Part shown: positions 20,215 through 32,990 of the stretch, piece by piece
Position numbering within the stretch: position 1 is the first letter of the stretch
Layout of the letters: the number at the start of each line of letters is the position of its first letter
Notes under the pieces: model-generated
Databases searched by the model: none
Told to the model about the DNA's origin: nothing
What the model saw: the letters and a program-made list of their open reading frames with translations, nothing else
Made by a program: the position numbers and the translations under genes
Assembly: GCF_030407815.1 (NCBI RefSeq)
Contig: NZ_JASDCS010000010.1
Location: forward strand, 1 to 64,000
From: Psychrobacter sp. APC 3281
GTDB lineage: Bacteria > Pseudomonadota > Gammaproteobacteria > Pseudomonadales > Moraxellaceae
Direction of reading: 5' to 3'
DNA: 64,000 nt

Positions 20215-22566
20215 ATGACAGTACGCAATAACAAGGTAATGATGATGAGCAACCGCATGTCTTCTGCTTTTGCCATTTCAGCACTGGCAGTCAGTATGGT
20301 GGCTGTGACTAATAGTGCTCATGCTGCACAGCGCATCGATAATGTCTCTGTAGTACAGACCGCACCTGCAGTGACGCAAATGCGTTTGGGGTTTACAGGA
20401 TTGCCAGTATTGCCTGCAGCCTATCAGCTTGATGATCCTAGTCGCTTAGTCTTAGATTTCGAACAAGTACAGAATGGGCTTGCTAGCCGCTTCAACGAAT
20501 ATAACATTGGTGCGATTAATGACGTTACGACGCTAAGTAGTGACAGTACCACGCGCCTCATTGTTGGTTTGAAAGAGTCAGGAAATTATACGACGGCGAT
20601 TGAAGGCAATGATTTATTGCTAACCATCACTGATCCTAATCGTCCCGTCATTACCAGCGACCCGATTCAAGATGTGCTCAATAACAATAATAGTATGACA
20701 ACGACCGCAATTGTTACGCCTATTGTTGAGAGCTCCACTGTACCAGTAGCACCTGTACGTACTACGAGCAAGGTTGTGGTGAAGAACGAAGTACCAGCTG
20801 ATACGATGGTGGTCAGAGTCAATCCGCTTTTGAATCCTCAATTGGCAGCTTCGCAAGTAAGCAAGCAGTATAGTTATGATGGGCTAAGCGCAGTCAATTT
20901 TTCAGCAGGCAGTGATGGTGGCGGCAATGTCAGCATGGTACTCGCCAACGAAGCCATTCCAGTAGATGTGCAGCGTCAAGGCAATAAACTTGTCGTACGT
21001 TTGACTGGTAGTACGGTTCCGAGAAACTTACTACGCCGATTGAATATTAATAGTGGTCTTGTTGGTAGTATTGATACCAAAAACCAAGGACAGAATGGCG
21101 TCGTCACCATTAACATGAATGACGATTATGAGTATCAAGCTTACCAATCAGGTAACCAGTTGAATATTGGTATTAAAAAGCCTGAGCTGTTACGTGAGCC
21201 GACGCTGGAAGAAAGAGTCTATAGTGGCGAACCGCTATCTATGGAATTCCAAGATGTTGAGGTTCGTAGTGTCTTAGATATTTTGGCGCAGTTTACTGAG
21301 ATGAATATCGTGGCAAGTGATTCCGTTGCTGGTAACATCACTTTGCGTTTGATTAACGTTCCTTGGGATCAAGCCCTCGATATTATTTTGAAAAGCAAAA
21401 ACTTGGGTAAGCGTGAGAATGGTAATGTGATTTTGGTTGCGCCTTCTACTGAGCTCGCTGAGCAAGAAGCACGTGAATTAGAAGCGCAGCAAGCTGTTCA
21501 ATCTTACGCACCTTTGCGTACTGAGTACATTCGTTTAAGCTATGCAAAAGCACAAGATGTCTTAACGCTTATTTCGCAAGGTAGCGGCGCGACCGGTAAT
21601 AATAGTGGCCTATCAAATCGTGAGGATAATAATACGTTGTTATCCAATCGTGGTACGGTAACGGTTGATGAACGTACTAATACTTTGATTATTAAAGACG
21701 TTGCTGACAGTATCGAAAATATCCATAAACTAATCAGCAAAATTGATATTCCTGTTCGTCAAGTCATGATTGAAGCACGTATCGTCAGTGCAACTGATAG
21801 CTTCAGTAAAGAGATCGGTGTTCGTTGGGGTATCTTGTCAAATGGTGCAGCCAACAACCGTAGCTTATTGGTTGGCGGTAGCGATCAAACCTTATGGGAT
21901 TTGAAAGATTTTGATGTAGAGACGACGACGGTAAATGGTCAAACCGTTTCTTATCCTTCTTATGACATTAGTCGTCCTGATAACCTAAACGTTGATTTAG
22001 GCGTTTCTAACCCAGCTGGCAGTATCGCTTTTGGTTTGCTCAGTATGTCTGATGTAATGCTTGATCTTGAGTTGTCAGCACTACAGGCGGACAACCGTGG
22101 TGAAGTTATTTCTACACCAAAGATTTTGACGGCGGACAAGCAGACAGCGAAAGTTTCTTCTGGTACTCAGATTCCGTATCAAGAAGCATCAGCCAGTGGT
22201 GCCACGACAACCAGTTTTAGAGAGGCTGCATTAAGTCTAGAAGCGACACCAAACATCACGCCTGATGGTAAAATTGGTTTGCAATTGGTCATTACCAACG
22301 GCACGCCAACTATTATCAATAATCAGGTTGCTATCTCTGAGGACTCTATATCAACCAATGTCATCATTGAAGATGGACAGACAGTGGTGTTAGGCGGCGT
22401 CTTTAAAAACCGCACTAGTAATGGCGTAGATAAAGTACCGTTCTTAGGGGACTTGCCTTATATCGGTCGTGCATTCCGTCGTGATGTACGTAGTAATAGT
22501 AAGGAAGAGCTACTTATTTTCGTAACTCCAAAGCTTATTAATGATGGTACGAGTCGTCTAAACTAA
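20215..22566 (+). CDS. pilQ: Type IV pilus secretin PilQ
   Basis: PilQ forms the outer membrane pore through which the pilus is extruded. 783 residues: signal peptide ending AHAA near residue 41, AMIN domains that bind peptidoglycan, the STN/N0 domain (about residues 340-405, FQDVEVRSVLDILAQFTEMN), N1 (YIRLSYAKAQDVLTLIS), then the secretin barrel with VPFLGDLPYIGRAFR and LLIFVTPKLI near the end. GAGGA precedes the ATG; an internal ATG at 20236 is a possible alternative start. A terminator closes the pilMNOPQ operon, which separates it from aroK. Confidence 0.97.
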   Translation: MTVRNNKVMMMSNRMSSAFAISALAVSMVAVTNSAHAAQRIDNVSVVQTAPAVTQMRLGFTGLPVLPAAYQLDDPSRLVLDFEQVQNGLASRFNEYNIGAINDVTTLSSDSTTRLIVGLKESGNYTTAIEGNDLLLTITDPNRPVITSDPIQDVLNNNNSMTTTAIVTPIVESSTVPVAPVRTTSKVVVKNEVPADTMVVRVNPLLNPQLAASQVSKQYSYDGLSAVNFSAGSDGGGNVSMVLANEAIPVDVQRQGNKLVVRLTGSTVPRNLLRRLNINSGLVGSIDTKNQGQNGVVTINMNDDYEYQAYQSGNQLNIGIKKPELLREPTLEERVYSGEPLSMEFQDVEVRSVLDILAQFTEMNIVASDSVAGNITLRLINVPWDQALDIILKSKNLGKRENGNVILVAPSTELAEQEARELEAQQAVQSYAPLRTEYIRLSYAKAQDVLTLISQGSGATGNNSGLSNREDNNTLLSNRGTVTVDERTNTLIIKDVADSIENIHKLISKIDIPVRQVMIEARIVSATDSFSKEIGVRWGILSNGAANNRSLLVGGSDQTLWDLKDFDVETTTVNGQTVSYPSYDISRPDNLNVDLGVSNPAGSIAFGLLSMSDVMLDLELSALQADNRGEVISTPKILTADKQTAKVSSGTQIPYQEASASGATTTSFREAALSLEATPNITPDGKIGLQLVITNGTPTIINNQVAISEDSISTNVIIEDGQTVVLGGVFKNRTSNGVDKVPFLGDLPYIGRAFRRDVRSNSKEELLIFVTPKLINDGTSRLN

Positions 22567-22590
22567 TCATAAATTGTTTAGCTAGTTACT

Positions 22591-22622
22591 AAAAAAAGTA
22601 AGCCATAGTGCTTGCTTTTTTT
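22591..22622 (+). terminator. Terminator after pilQ
   Basis: A7-GTAAGC, loop CATAGT, GCTTGC-T7. The stem has one wobble pair and a strong U-tract, and lies 25 bases after the pilQ stop. Confidence 0.85.
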
Positions 22623-22771
22623 ATGCGCGAAATTAGTGGTTTTAGTGTTGTAATATCTATGTATGTACTGATGAATGGTGTGCTCTAAACTTTACTCACA
22701 ATAATCACGGCTCATTACTAGCCAGAATAACAATGACGTTGTATCATACCTAATTTAGCTGAGTAAGTATT

Positions 22772-23332
22772 ATGGGGCAGGAATTACCGTCGGTGTTTTT
22801 AGTGGGTCCGATGGGAGCAGGGAAGACGACAATCGGGAAACTGCTTGCCAAGCAGTTAGGTCGCACTTTTGTAGACAGTGATTGGTATATTGAATCGCAG
22901 ACAGGTGCCGACATTGCTTGGATATTTGCCAAAGAAGGTGAAGCAGGTTTCCGTGAGCGTGAAACGCGTGCCATTGATGAATTGACCCAAAACTCTCAAA
23001 TCGTATTAGCGACCGGTGGCGGTGCAGTTATGTGTGCTGAAAACCGAGAGTTCCTAAAACAGCGTGGCATCGTCGTTTATCTTAACGCACCTGTCGAGGT
23101 GCAGCTAGCACGCACCTCTAAAGACAAGTCTCGACCACTATTGCAGCAGCCTAATCCTAGAAAAATATTGCAAGAGTTATACAGTGCGCGCGATCCGCTC
23201 TATCGCCAAGTCGCCCATATTATTATGCCTACTGGTCACACGTACCCACGCCATATGGTCAATCAATTGATGCAGCAGCTAGAATCATTTGTTGATTGCA
23301 CTACGGACTCATCGGCGCACCAAGAAGACTAG
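22772..23332 (+). CDS. aroK: Shikimate kinase
   Basis: AroK phosphorylates shikimate at the 3-hydroxyl with ATP in aromatic amino acid biosynthesis. 186 residues, with Walker A GPMGAGKTT at residues 12-20, the shikimate-binding DSDWYIE and FRERET motifs, GGGAV, and the lid-region arginine in KSRPLL. Length is close to E. coli AroK (173). The ribosome binding site is weak. Placement between pilQ and aroB is conserved in gammaproteobacteria. Confidence 0.97.
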   Translation: MGQELPSVFLVGPMGAGKTTIGKLLAKQLGRTFVDSDWYIESQTGADIAWIFAKEGEAGFRERETRAIDELTQNSQIVLATGGGAVMCAENREFLKQRGIVVYLNAPVEVQLARTSKDKSRPLLQQPNPRKILQELYSARDPLYRQVAHIIMPTGHTYPRHMVNQLMQQLESFVDCTTDSSAHQED

Positions 23333-23407
23333 TAATAGACTGGTAACTACGTTTGATATGCAGACTCAATTACTTTTACCTCACCGAAAATGCTTTAGGA
23401 GTATCAC

Positions 23408-24514
23408 ATGGTAATGCCGTTTCATGATGGCCTAATAGTTCATACGCAAAGTCATGATTATCCTATTGTCATTACTGAAAAATCTACGACTGAACATAGC
23501 AGTATGGCGAAGCAAATCGCGCCTTATGTCAGTGGTCGTCAGGTTTTGATCGTTACTAATGACACTGTGGCACCTTTATACTTAAAAGCATTAGAAAATG
23601 AGCTAGCAGAGCAGTTTACGGTAAAGGTGTGCGCACTGCCAGATGGCGAACAATACAAAAATCAGGCAAGTATTGATCAGATTTACGATGCGCTAATGAC
23701 AGAACACTTTAATCGCGATGTGACACTTATTGCCCTTGGCGGTGGTGTAATCGGAGATATGACTGGTTTTGCTGCTGCTAGCTTTATGCGCGGTGTCAAT
23801 TTTATCCAAATTCCAACGACGCTACTGTCACAAGTAGATTCTAGTGTTGGTGGTAAAACAGGTATCAATCATCCGCAAGGTAAAAATATGATTGGTGCTT
23901 TTTGGCAGCCGCAAATGGTGCTTGCTGATATGAGTACGCTTAAGACACTGCCTGCGCGTGAGCTATCGGCTGGAGTGGCTGAGATTATTAAATATGCCCT
24001 TATCATGGATGAGGCGTTTTTAACGTGGCTTGAAGCAAACTTGCCTGCAATGATGGCGCTTGATTTGGCAGTACTTGGTGAAGCCGTAAAGCGCTGCTGT
24101 CAGTACAAAGCCGATGTAGTGGCACAAGACGAAAGAGAGTCTGGTGTGCGCGCGCTATTGAACTTTGGACATACTTTTGGTCATGTGATTGAAACACATG
24201 AAGGCTATGGCAATTGGTTACATGGCGAAGCAGTAGCCGCTGGCATGGTACAAGCAGCTGAGCTATCGCAAAAAATTGGCTGGTTAACTGATGATGAAGT
24301 CGTACGTATTAAGCATGTTTTAGAGTTGGCAAACTTACCTATTACGCCCCCAGCTATCGATGTAGACACTGCTCTAGATTTAATGGGACACGATAAAAAG
24401 GTGAAACACGGACAAATCCGCCTAATTTTGTTAAAATCAATTGGCGATGCGGTAATGACTAATGAGTTTGACGGCCAACTATTGCATGAAGTTTTGTCAA
24501 AACATAGCGCGTAA
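23408..24514 (+). CDS. aroB: 3-dehydroquinate synthase
   Basis: AroB converts DAHP to 3-dehydroquinate using NAD+ and a divalent metal. 368 residues with the NAD-binding [13 protein letters not shown], the active-site stretch [20 protein letters not shown], and the metal ligands in the E-x-IKY segment ([11 protein letters not shown]), [10 protein letters not shown] and [16 protein letters not shown] lies upstream of the first ATG; a second in-frame ATG is two codons later. Pathway partner of the preceding aroK. Confidence 0.98.
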   Translation: MVMPFHDGLIVHTQSHDYPIVITEKSTTEHSSMAKQIAPYVSGRQVLIVTNDTVAPLYLKALENELAEQFTVKVCALPDGEQYKNQASIDQIYDALMTEHFNRDVTLIALGGGVIGDMTGFAAASFMRGVNFIQIPTTLLSQVDSSVGGKTGINHPQGKNMIGAFWQPQMVLADMSTLKTLPARELSAGVAEIIKYALIMDEAFLTWLEANLPAMMALDLAVLGEAVKRCCQYKADVVAQDERESGVRALLNFGHTFGHVIETHEGYGNWLHGEAVAAGMVQAAELSQKIGWLTDDEVVRIKHVLELANLPITPPAIDVDTALDLMGHDKKVKHGQIRLILLKSIGDAVMTNEFDGQLLHEVLSKHSA

Positions 24515-24644
24515 CGTCTCAAGAATTTATCGTTTATATATTTATACTAAAATCTCGTACTTATAGCCGACTGGTTAGCTGTACCCCTGTTTAAATAAGC
24601 ATTTATATCATGCTGTAAAACATGTGTTTACCAAGGACCGCCTC

Positions 24645-25733
24645 ATGGCAACATCAAAAACAAAAACGCGTACTGCTAGCCAATCATACAGTCGTCAAGC
24701 ACTGATTTGGCTAATAGTGACCTTGCTTTTAGGGGTGGTCACAGCGTTAGTATGGATGTTTAGTCAAACGCCAACCATGGGTGCCAAAATTGAGAATGCA
24801 CCAATATCAGCGCCAGAGATTTTGAATGAAGAGTTTGAGCAACCACTAAAAGTCGAATCGCTACATGAGTTAGATACGGATGTACAACCGATTAACTTTG
24901 ATGCAACGATTCGAGATTTGCGCGATTATCCAGACGAGTTCAAAGACAAGCGTTATCTGCTGGCTAATAAAGGCAAGTGGACTGTTCAAGTAATGAATGT
25001 CGCTGAAAATGATGTGATTGTTAGTTACTTAGAAGGCCGTAAAGATCGCGATAGATTTGCTTACTTCCGTTATCTTGATGATGAAAAACAAGTCCGTTAT
25101 ATGCTGACTTATGGGATTATGAGTAGCCCGCAAGAAGCGGTAGGAGCCGCAAAGCTAATAGACTTTAAGTTACCTACAAACGTACGTGTACTGCCAGAAG
25201 AGATTAATCGGTATGTCAGTATTATTGATAATTATGAGCGTCCTGATCCAGTAAAAGATTTGAGTACGAAACGTACACGTGCCGTCGATTTGAAACCTAC
25301 TAAGCGCGAAGTGCCAGCTCGTTTGCAAGAAGAAGCTGATGACGCCGCTGCTCAAGCAGCTAGTGCTAACAGTAATCGAAGTAACCAAGAAAGCGCTAAT
25401 AGTAGCAGCACTCAAGAAAGTATTCGTCAGTCGGTAGATACCTCTGCCACGCTATCTGTTAGCGAAGAGCGTACGGTTGGTGGTGAGACGCAAACAATAT
25501 CTGAAGCCTCGCCAAAAGATGAAAACAACGCAAGTAAGTCCGCGCCAGAAAACAAAAAGCCTGCGGCACCGGCGGAGAACTCTACTAGTAAGAAGCCACC
25601 AGTCGTGCCAACGCCTAAGCCTCCTAGTAACACGAACAATAATTCAAATGCTAATGGCAAAAGTGCTAACGCTAACCCTCCCAAAAATAATAGCGATAGT
25701 ATAAAAGCGCTAATAGAAGACAAAAGTAATTAA
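24645..25733 (+). CDS. SPOR-domain inner membrane protein, DamX-like position
   Basis: This 362-residue bitopic protein has a basic cytosolic N-terminus, one membrane helix (about residues 19-40), a periplasmic region with a SPOR-like fold (GKWTVQVMNVAENDVI to LPTNVRVLPEEINRYVSII), then a 130-residue low-complexity tail rich in Ser, Asn, Lys, Ala and Pro. SPOR domains bind glycan strands lacking stem peptides, usually at the septum. The position after aroK-aroB is that of damX in E. coli, but here the SPOR-like part is central, not C-terminal. The ATG at 24645 is preferred over the GTG at 24624 because AAGGA lies seven bases before it. Confidence 0.8.
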   Translation: MATSKTKTRTASQSYSRQALIWLIVTLLLGVVTALVWMFSQTPTMGAKIENAPISAPEILNEEFEQPLKVESLHELDTDVQPINFDATIRDLRDYPDEFKDKRYLLANKGKWTVQVMNVAENDVIVSYLEGRKDRDRFAYFRYLDDEKQVRYMLTYGIMSSPQEAVGAAKLIDFKLPTNVRVLPEEINRYVSIIDNYERPDPVKDLSTKRTRAVDLKPTKREVPARLQEEADDAAAQAASANSNRSNQESANSSSTQESIRQSVDTSATLSVSEERTVGGETQTISEASPKDENNASKSAPENKKPAAPAENSTSKKPPVVPTPKPPSNTNNNSNANGKSANANPPKNNSDSIKALIEDKSN

Positions 25734-25750
25734 TTTTTGCTTGATTAATT

Positions 25751-25784
25751 AAACCTACTAGCTATTTGGTTAGTGGGTTTTTTT
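25751..25784 (+). terminator. Terminator after the SPOR-domain gene
   Basis: AAACCTACTA, a ten-base loop and TAGTGGGTTT pair over 10 bp with one wobble, followed by a T-run. Confidence 0.88.
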
Positions 25785-26597
25785 AGCACTATACAAAATA
25801 GTTTTATCGTCACAATAAGCGGCAAGCTACTATTGCTAAGTATTATCAAAGCCTTTTGCTAACTGTCATTTATATGGTTTGCATTAAGATTTTAATAGCA
25901 GTTTTATTTGTCTCATAACCAATAGTAATAAGTCCTCTTACAATTTATGGCTGATGAATCGATAGAAAAGACTAGATTTTTCGACAATCATTAACTAATA
26001 TAACTGTGGGCGACGTTCTGTATAGTTATCGTAAAAAATGTCTATTTAACAACTATTTAGTGGTTTTTTCTTAGTTTTTAGAGTTCTTTACTAAATATTA
26101 TTGTCTCAAGCGCGGTTACTTACTATCTATAATAAGGTTATCGTAAGTGACGCAACCTCTCTTATTGTCACTCTTTTTAGGGTAAACAAAGTGCTTGAAT
26201 ACAGAGCGTCAGATATTCAAGATAAACGAGTGCACCGTTATTAAGTTATTGTATGCGTAGCGCTAAATGCTAGACATGACAACATAACAAATGATGCTTA
26301 AATGAATGGCATTAGATATCACTGATTGAGTAACTGGCATTTAAGGGCGTAGATTCTCCCGTTGCCAAGGGCTGCTACTTACTATCTTTTGATACACGGA
26401 CCACATGTCAAGACATCAGCTAATGACCAGGAGGGTCAAGGGTTTTACTTTCTCTTAGAGTATGATGTCTATCGAGCATTGCACTATTTGCCAATTCGAA
26501 CACACGAATATCCACTATCAGCCCGTTCTGCTTACGGGTACCAACTTATACTCCGCATTGGAAATGTAAGTTGCCCGTCTACTTAAAAGGACAAGCT
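25785..26597 (+). other. Long gene-free region upstream of gltB
   Basis: About 810 bases without a credible gene. A short reading frame near 26362-26586 has a TTG start and no ribosome binding site and was not accepted. An inverted repeat lies at 26194-26221. The 12-mer TACTTACTATCT occurs twice, near 26117 and at 26376-26387. No promoter with both boxes was recognised. A long regulated leader for glutamate synthase is possible but unproven. Confidence 0.4.
26194..26221. repeat. Inverted repeat upstream of gltB
   Basis: CTTGAATA and TATTCAAG are perfect 8-bp arms separated by 12 bases. It could be a protein-binding site or an RNA stem. It lies about 380 bases before the gltB start. Confidence 0.5.
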
Positions 26598-29500
26598 ATG
26601 TCAATGATTTCCTCACAAACACACCTGGCCACGCCAGATGATTTTTCTGATAATTGCGGTTTTGGCCTAATTGCCCATATTGAGGGTGAAGCGAGCCATG
26701 ATTTGGTAAAAACTGCCATTCATAGTTTAAGTTGTATGACACATCGCGGCGGTGTTGCTGCTGACGGTAGAACTGGTGATGGTTGTGGCTTACTATTAGC
26801 GACGCCTACCGATTTCTTTAAACAGATTGCTGACGAGCAGCAATTTGCCATTACGGACAACTTTGCTGTCGGTATGGTGTTCGTGAATTTAGATAGCGAT
26901 AAAGCCAAGCATAGCCAACAAGTATTAAGCGATGAGATTACCGCCCAAGGATTAGAAGTGGCTGGCTGGCGTGATGTACCACTCGACTTGAGTATTGTTG
27001 GTGAGATTGGTCGTGAGACATTGCCAGACTTTAAGCAAGTGTTCGTTAATGCGCCAGATGATCTAGCTGCTGATGACTTCAACCGTAAGCTGTTTGTTGC
27101 ACGCAAAAAAGCAGAGCAGCGTTTGATAGATGATGAGCTATTCTATGTTTGCTCATTGAGTTGTCAGACCATTATTTATAAAGGCTTGGTAATGCCTTCA
27201 GACTTGCCAGCGTTTTTCTTGGATTTGCAAGATGAGCGTTTGGTATCACATATCGTAGTATTCCATCAGCGTTTCTCAACCAATACGTTACCGCGCTGGC
27301 CACTGGCACAACCCTTCCGTTATCTTGCGCATAATGGCGAGTTGAATACCATTACGGGCAACCGCAACTGGTCTAAAGCCCGTACGCCAAAGCTAAAATC
27401 AGACAAACTGCCTAACTTGAATGAGCTGACACCACTTGTAAATAGTACCGGTTCAGATTCATCAAGCTTAGATAACATGCTTGAAGTGCTCATGTCTGGT
27501 GGTATGAATCTGTTCCATGCAATGTCTATCTTGGTACCGCCAGCGTGGCAGAATGTTGATAGCATGGATATGGATCTGCGTGCGTTTTATGAGTTTTACT
27601 CACAGCATATGGAAGCGTGGGACGGTCCAGCAGGTCTAGTCATTCAAGATGGACGCTATGCGGTCTGTATGCTCGATAGAAACGGTCTGCGCCCGTCACG
27701 TTGGGTAACCACTAAGAACGGTTATATCACTGTTGCATCAGAAGTGGGTGTTTGGGATTACGAGCCACAAGATGTATTGGCAAAAGGTCGCGTTGGACCT
27801 GGTCAAATGCTGGTCATTGATACGTTGACTGGTCAAATTTTAGATACGACGGCTATTGCAACTTTATTGAAAACGGCTCATCCATATCGTAAATGGTTGC
27901 GTGAAGAAGCGACGCGTGTTCGTGATGATGAACGTCTAGAAGAAACGTTAGCAACGCAAGCGTGCCGCGGTGATAAGCTCAAAGCGCTACAAAAGATGTA
28001 TCACATCACCAATGAAGAGCGTACAGAAATCATTCGCCCTAATGCTGAAAATGGTCAAGAACCAGTCGGCTCAATGGGTGACGATACGCCAATGGCTGTA
28101 CTGTCGCAGCAAATCCGCCATGTCGGTGACTTCTTCCGCCAACAGTTTGCACAGGTGACCAATCCGCCAATCGATCCATTACGTGAATCTATAGTGATGT
28201 CGTTGCAGACTTGTCTAGGCGCTGAGACTAATGTATTTGCACCATCTGCGAGAGATGCTCATCGTATTATTTTGTCATCGCCAGTATTGTCAGCCAGCAA
28301 AATGCAGCAGCTTGAAACTTTGGATGATCCAGCGTTCAAGATGGCTCGGATTGATCTGAACTATGACCGTACTTTAGAGCTATCTGATGCTATCGTGGCT
28401 ATTTGTGAGCAGGTGGCAGATAACATTCGCTCAGGCAATACGTTGATTGTCTTATCTGATAAAGATATCGATGCAGACAAAGTACCAGCTAATGCCATTA
28501 TGGTTACTGGCGCTGTGCATCATTATCTAATCGCGCAAGGTATCCGTACCGATGCTAACTTAATCATTGAAACAGGTCTTGCTCGTGACTCGCATCAAAT
28601 AGCGGTATTGATTGGCTTCGGTGCAACTTGTGTATATCCATATCTGGCATATGATGTCATTGATGATTTGGTCGCTACTGGTGAGTTACTTGGTGATCCG
28701 ATTCAAGCCCGTGTTAATTTCCGCAAAGGCTTGGATAAAGGTTTGCTAAAAATCTTATCAAAAATGGGTATCTCTACCATTGTTTCTTATCGTGGCGCGC
28801 AGTTGTTTGAAGCAGTAGGCCTATCAGAAGAAGTCGTCAATTTGTGCTTTAAAGGCGTACAAAGCCGTATCAAAGGCGCTACCTTTGCAGACCTTGCAGC
28901 TGATCAAGCACAATTGGCTGCCAATGCGTTTAAGCGTCGTGCCCCTCTAGATCAGGGCGGTCTGCTCAAGTTTGTCTTCAACAAAGAGTACCATGCCTTT
29001 AACCCCGATGTGATTAACAGCCTGCATACCGCGGTACGTACTGGTGATTACGATAATTACCGTAATTATGCTGAGCTAGTTAATAGCCGTCCGGTCGCGA
29101 CTTTGCGTGATTTGTTGCAACTGAAAACTGACAACAGTATCGATGTCAATGAAGTGGAAGATATCTCTGAAATCTTGACGCGTTTTGACTCAGCTGGCAT
29201 GTCATTAGGGGCGCTATCTCCTGAAGCGCATGAGTCAATTGCGATGGCTATGAATACCATCGGTGGTCGTTCAAACTCTGGTGAAGGCGGTGAAGATCCT
29301 GCGCGTTACGGCACATTGCGCAACTCAAAAATCAAGCAAGTGGCTTCTGGTCGTTTTGGGGTAACGCCTGCATATCTTCGTTCCGCCGAAGTCATGCAGA
29401 TTAAAGTAGCCCAAGGTGCCAAGCCTGGTGAAGGTGGGCAGCTACCTGGTGGTAAAGTCAATGCGCTGATTGCACGTTTGCGTTATTCAGTACCAGGTGT

Positions 29501-31061
29501 GACTTTGATTTCACCGCCGCCGCATCATGATATTTATTCTATCGAAGATTTGGCACAGCTGATTTTTGATTTAAAACAAGTCAATCCAGATGCATTGGTA
29601 TCGGTTAAATTGGTCTCACGTCCAGGTGTTGGTACGATCGCGACAGGTGTTGCAAAAGCCTATGCCGATCTGATTACTATCTCGGGCTATGACGGTGGTA
29701 CAGCAGCGTCTCCGCTATCGTCTATCCATCATGCAGGCTCACCATGGGAGCTAGGTTTGGCTGAGACTCACCAGTCTCTACGAGTGAATGGGTTACGTGA
29801 TAAGGTACGTGTCCAGACTGACGGTGGTCTAAAAACAGGACTGGATGTAGTAAAAGCTGCTATCTTGGGTGCAGAGAGCTTTGGTTTTGGTACCACGCCA
29901 ATGATTGCAGTTGGTTGTAAGTACCTACGTATCTGTCATTTGAATAACTGTCCGACAGGTGTTGCAACTCAAAAAGCCAAGCTGCGTGATGAGCATTTCA
30001 TTGGCGAAGCAGAAATGCTGATTAACTTCTTTAAGTTTGTCGCAACTGAGACGCGTGAGTGGTTGGCAGCGCTAGGGGTTCGTAGCATGGAGGAGCTGGT
30101 CGGTCGTACTGACTTGCTTGATATCTTAGAAGGTAATACGGACAAGCAGCGTCATCTTGATTTAACGCCATTGCTATTTAGTCATCCAGCCAGTGTGGGC
30201 AAAGCCCAAACTTGTCAGGTGGAGCGTAATGAACCGTTTGATAAAGGTTTGCTTGCTGAGCAGATGATTAGCGATATGCTTGTGAACATTCGCAAAGGGG
30301 CGGGCGGCGACTATAGCTATTTCGTTGGTAACTGTGACCGCTCTATCGGTGCTCGTATTTCTGGTGAAATTGCGCAAGTCTGGGGCAACCTTGGCATGAG
30401 CGATATGCCCATTAAGCTGCGTCTAACTGGTACGGCAGGGCAAAGCCTAGGCGTGTGGAATGCTGGTGGCCTAAATATCGAGCTTGAAGGCGACGCCAAT
30501 GACTATGTGGGTAAAGGTATGGCAGGCGGTGAGATTGTTATCTATCCGCCAAAAGACTCAAACTTTATAGCACAAGAAACGGCCATCATCGGTAATACCT
30601 GTCTCTATGGTGCAACTGGCGGTAAGCTATATGCTGCTGGTACAGCAGGTGAGCGTTTTGGCGTTCGTAACTCTGGTGCACATGCAGTCATCGAAGGCAC
30701 AGGCGACCATTGCTGTGAATATATGACGGGCGGTATTGTCACGATTCTTGGCCGTACTGGACTCAACTTCGGTGCTGGTATGACGGGTGGTTTTGCGTAT
30801 GTACTCGATATGGAAGGCGACTTCTTTGACCGTTGCAACCATGAGCTAATCGATCTAAACCGTATTTCAAGCGAGCAAACAGAAGAGCATCGCATTCATT
30901 TGCAACAAGTGATTGAAGCTCATGTAGATAAAACAGGCAGTGCATGGGGCCAGACAATTCTGAACGACTTTGAGCACTATGTTCGTAAGTTCTATTTGGT
31001 TAAGCCAAAAGCGGCGAACATTGCAAGCCTTCTTAAAACTACCATGGCCGACCCACAATAG
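26598..31061 (+). CDS. gltB: Glutamate synthase (NADPH) large subunit
   Basis: GltB makes glutamate from glutamine and 2-oxoglutarate; with GltD it forms NADPH-dependent GOGAT, the main ammonia assimilation route with glutamine synthetase. 1487 residues. The N-terminal glutaminase domain has the nucleophile Cys20 in [10 protein letters not shown] after a short propeptide. The FMN/2-oxoglutarate domain contains [11 protein letters not shown] and the 3Fe-4S cysteines in [20 protein letters not shown]. The C-terminal GXGXG beta-helix follows. The ATG at 26598 is chosen because AAAAGGA sits six bases before it; an in-frame upstream start at 26571 has no such site. Confidence 0.97.
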   Translation: MSMISSQTHLATPDDFSDNCGFGLIAHIEGEASHDLVKTAIHSLSCMTHRGGVAADGRTGDGCGLLLATPTDFFKQIADEQQFAITDNFAVGMVFVNLDSDKAKHSQQVLSDEITAQGLEVAGWRDVPLDLSIVGEIGRETLPDFKQVFVNAPDDLAADDFNRKLFVARKKAEQRLIDDELFYVCSLSCQTIIYKGLVMPSDLPAFFLDLQDERLVSHIVVFHQRFSTNTLPRWPLAQPFRYLAHNGELNTITGNRNWSKARTPKLKSDKLPNLNELTPLVNSTGSDSSSLDNMLEVLMSGGMNLFHAMSILVPPAWQNVDSMDMDLRAFYEFYSQHMEAWDGPAGLVIQDGRYAVCMLDRNGLRPSRWVTTKNGYITVASEVGVWDYEPQDVLAKGRVGPGQMLVIDTLTGQILDTTAIATLLKTAHPYRKWLREEATRVRDDERLEETLATQACRGDKLKALQKMYHITNEERTEIIRPNAENGQEPVGSMGDDTPMAVLSQQIRHVGDFFRQQFAQVTNPPIDPLRESIVMSLQTCLGAETNVFAPSARDAHRIILSSPVLSASKMQQLETLDDPAFKMARIDLNYDRTLELSDAIVAICEQVADNIRSGNTLIVLSDKDIDADKVPANAIMVTGAVHHYLIAQGIRTDANLIIETGLARDSHQIAVLIGFGATCVYPYLAYDVIDDLVATGELLGDPIQARVNFRKGLDKGLLKILSKMGISTIVSYRGAQLFEAVGLSEEVVNLCFKGVQSRIKGATFADLAADQAQLAANAFKRRAPLDQGGLLKFVFNKEYHAFNPDVINSLHTAVRTGDYDNYRNYAELVNSRPVATLRDLLQLKTDNSIDVNEVEDISEILTRFDSAGMSLGALSPEAHESIAMAMNTIGGRSNSGEGGEDPARYGTLRNSKIKQVASGRFGVTPAYLRSAEVMQIKVAQGAKPGEGGQLPGGKVNALIARLRYSVPGVTLISPPPHHDIYSIEDLAQLIFDLKQVNPDALVSVKLVSRPGVGTIATGVAKAYADLITISGYDGGTAASPLSSIHHAGSPWELGLAETHQSLRVNGLRDKVRVQTDGGLKTGLDVVKAAILGAESFGFGTTPMIAVGCKYLRICHLNNCPTGVATQKAKLRDEHFIGEAEMLINFFKFVATETREWLAALGVRSMEELVGRTDLLDILEGNTDKQRHLDLTPLLFSHPASVGKAQTCQVERNEPFDKGLLAEQMISDMLVNIRKGAGGDYSYFVGNCDRSIGARISGEIAQVWGNLGMSDMPIKLRLTGTAGQSLGVWNAGGLNIELEGDANDYVGKGMAGGEIVIYPPKDSNFIAQETAIIGNTCLYGATGGKLYAAGTAGERFGVRNSGAHAVIEGTGDHCCEYMTGGIVTILGRTGLNFGAGMTGGFAYVLDMEGDFFDRCNHELIDLNRISSEQTEEHRIHLQQVIEAHVDKTGSAWGQTILNDFEHYVRKFYLVKPKAANIASLLKTTMADPQ

Positions 31062-31213
31062 CCGATACGTAACTGCCTATCGTATCAATGGAGTGCATTG
31101 ATGGATCGGCAGTCGCTTTAATCAGGTTAGCCAGCGTTCCGTTTTTAGAGACGTTTTAACTCACAGGTTTTCAGCAGGTACGTAACAGCAGCGATACATG
31201 TCTTAGATTTTAG

Positions 31214-32701
<1,488 letters not shown>

Positions 32702-32826
32702 TACGCTAGCGCAATAGACTATTACTCATTAACACTGATGCAGTTCTCAATGAACAATTTGTTGAGTCATTTGATAAATAATCTTCAATAGCGTAGATTT
32801 CAATATAGTGTGCTAGGATATTTTTT

Positions 32827-32872
32827 ATAACGCCTTTTACCTGTGAATAATAGGTAAAAGGCGTTATTTTTT
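32827..32872 (+). terminator. Strong terminator after gltD
   Basis: A perfect 16-bp stem, ATAACGCCTTTTACCT with AGGTAAAAGGCGTTAT, encloses a nine-base loop and is followed by T5. Its left side is also preceded by T6, so it is mainly a plus-strand terminator. Confidence 0.93.
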
Positions 32873-32990
32873 GCCCGTCATTTTGCTGATAGAATATCCA
32901 TTTATATTTACCCTTAGTTATTGAGATATTTTAATAATCCTTTACTAAAATATCTCACCTAAATATTCCACCCAAAAAGAGTAGCCTTGC

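Noticed and set aside
26362..26586. Reading frame of 74 codons upstream of gltB
   Set aside because: TTG start, no ribosome binding site, no recognisable protein pattern, and it ends next to the gltB ribosome binding site.
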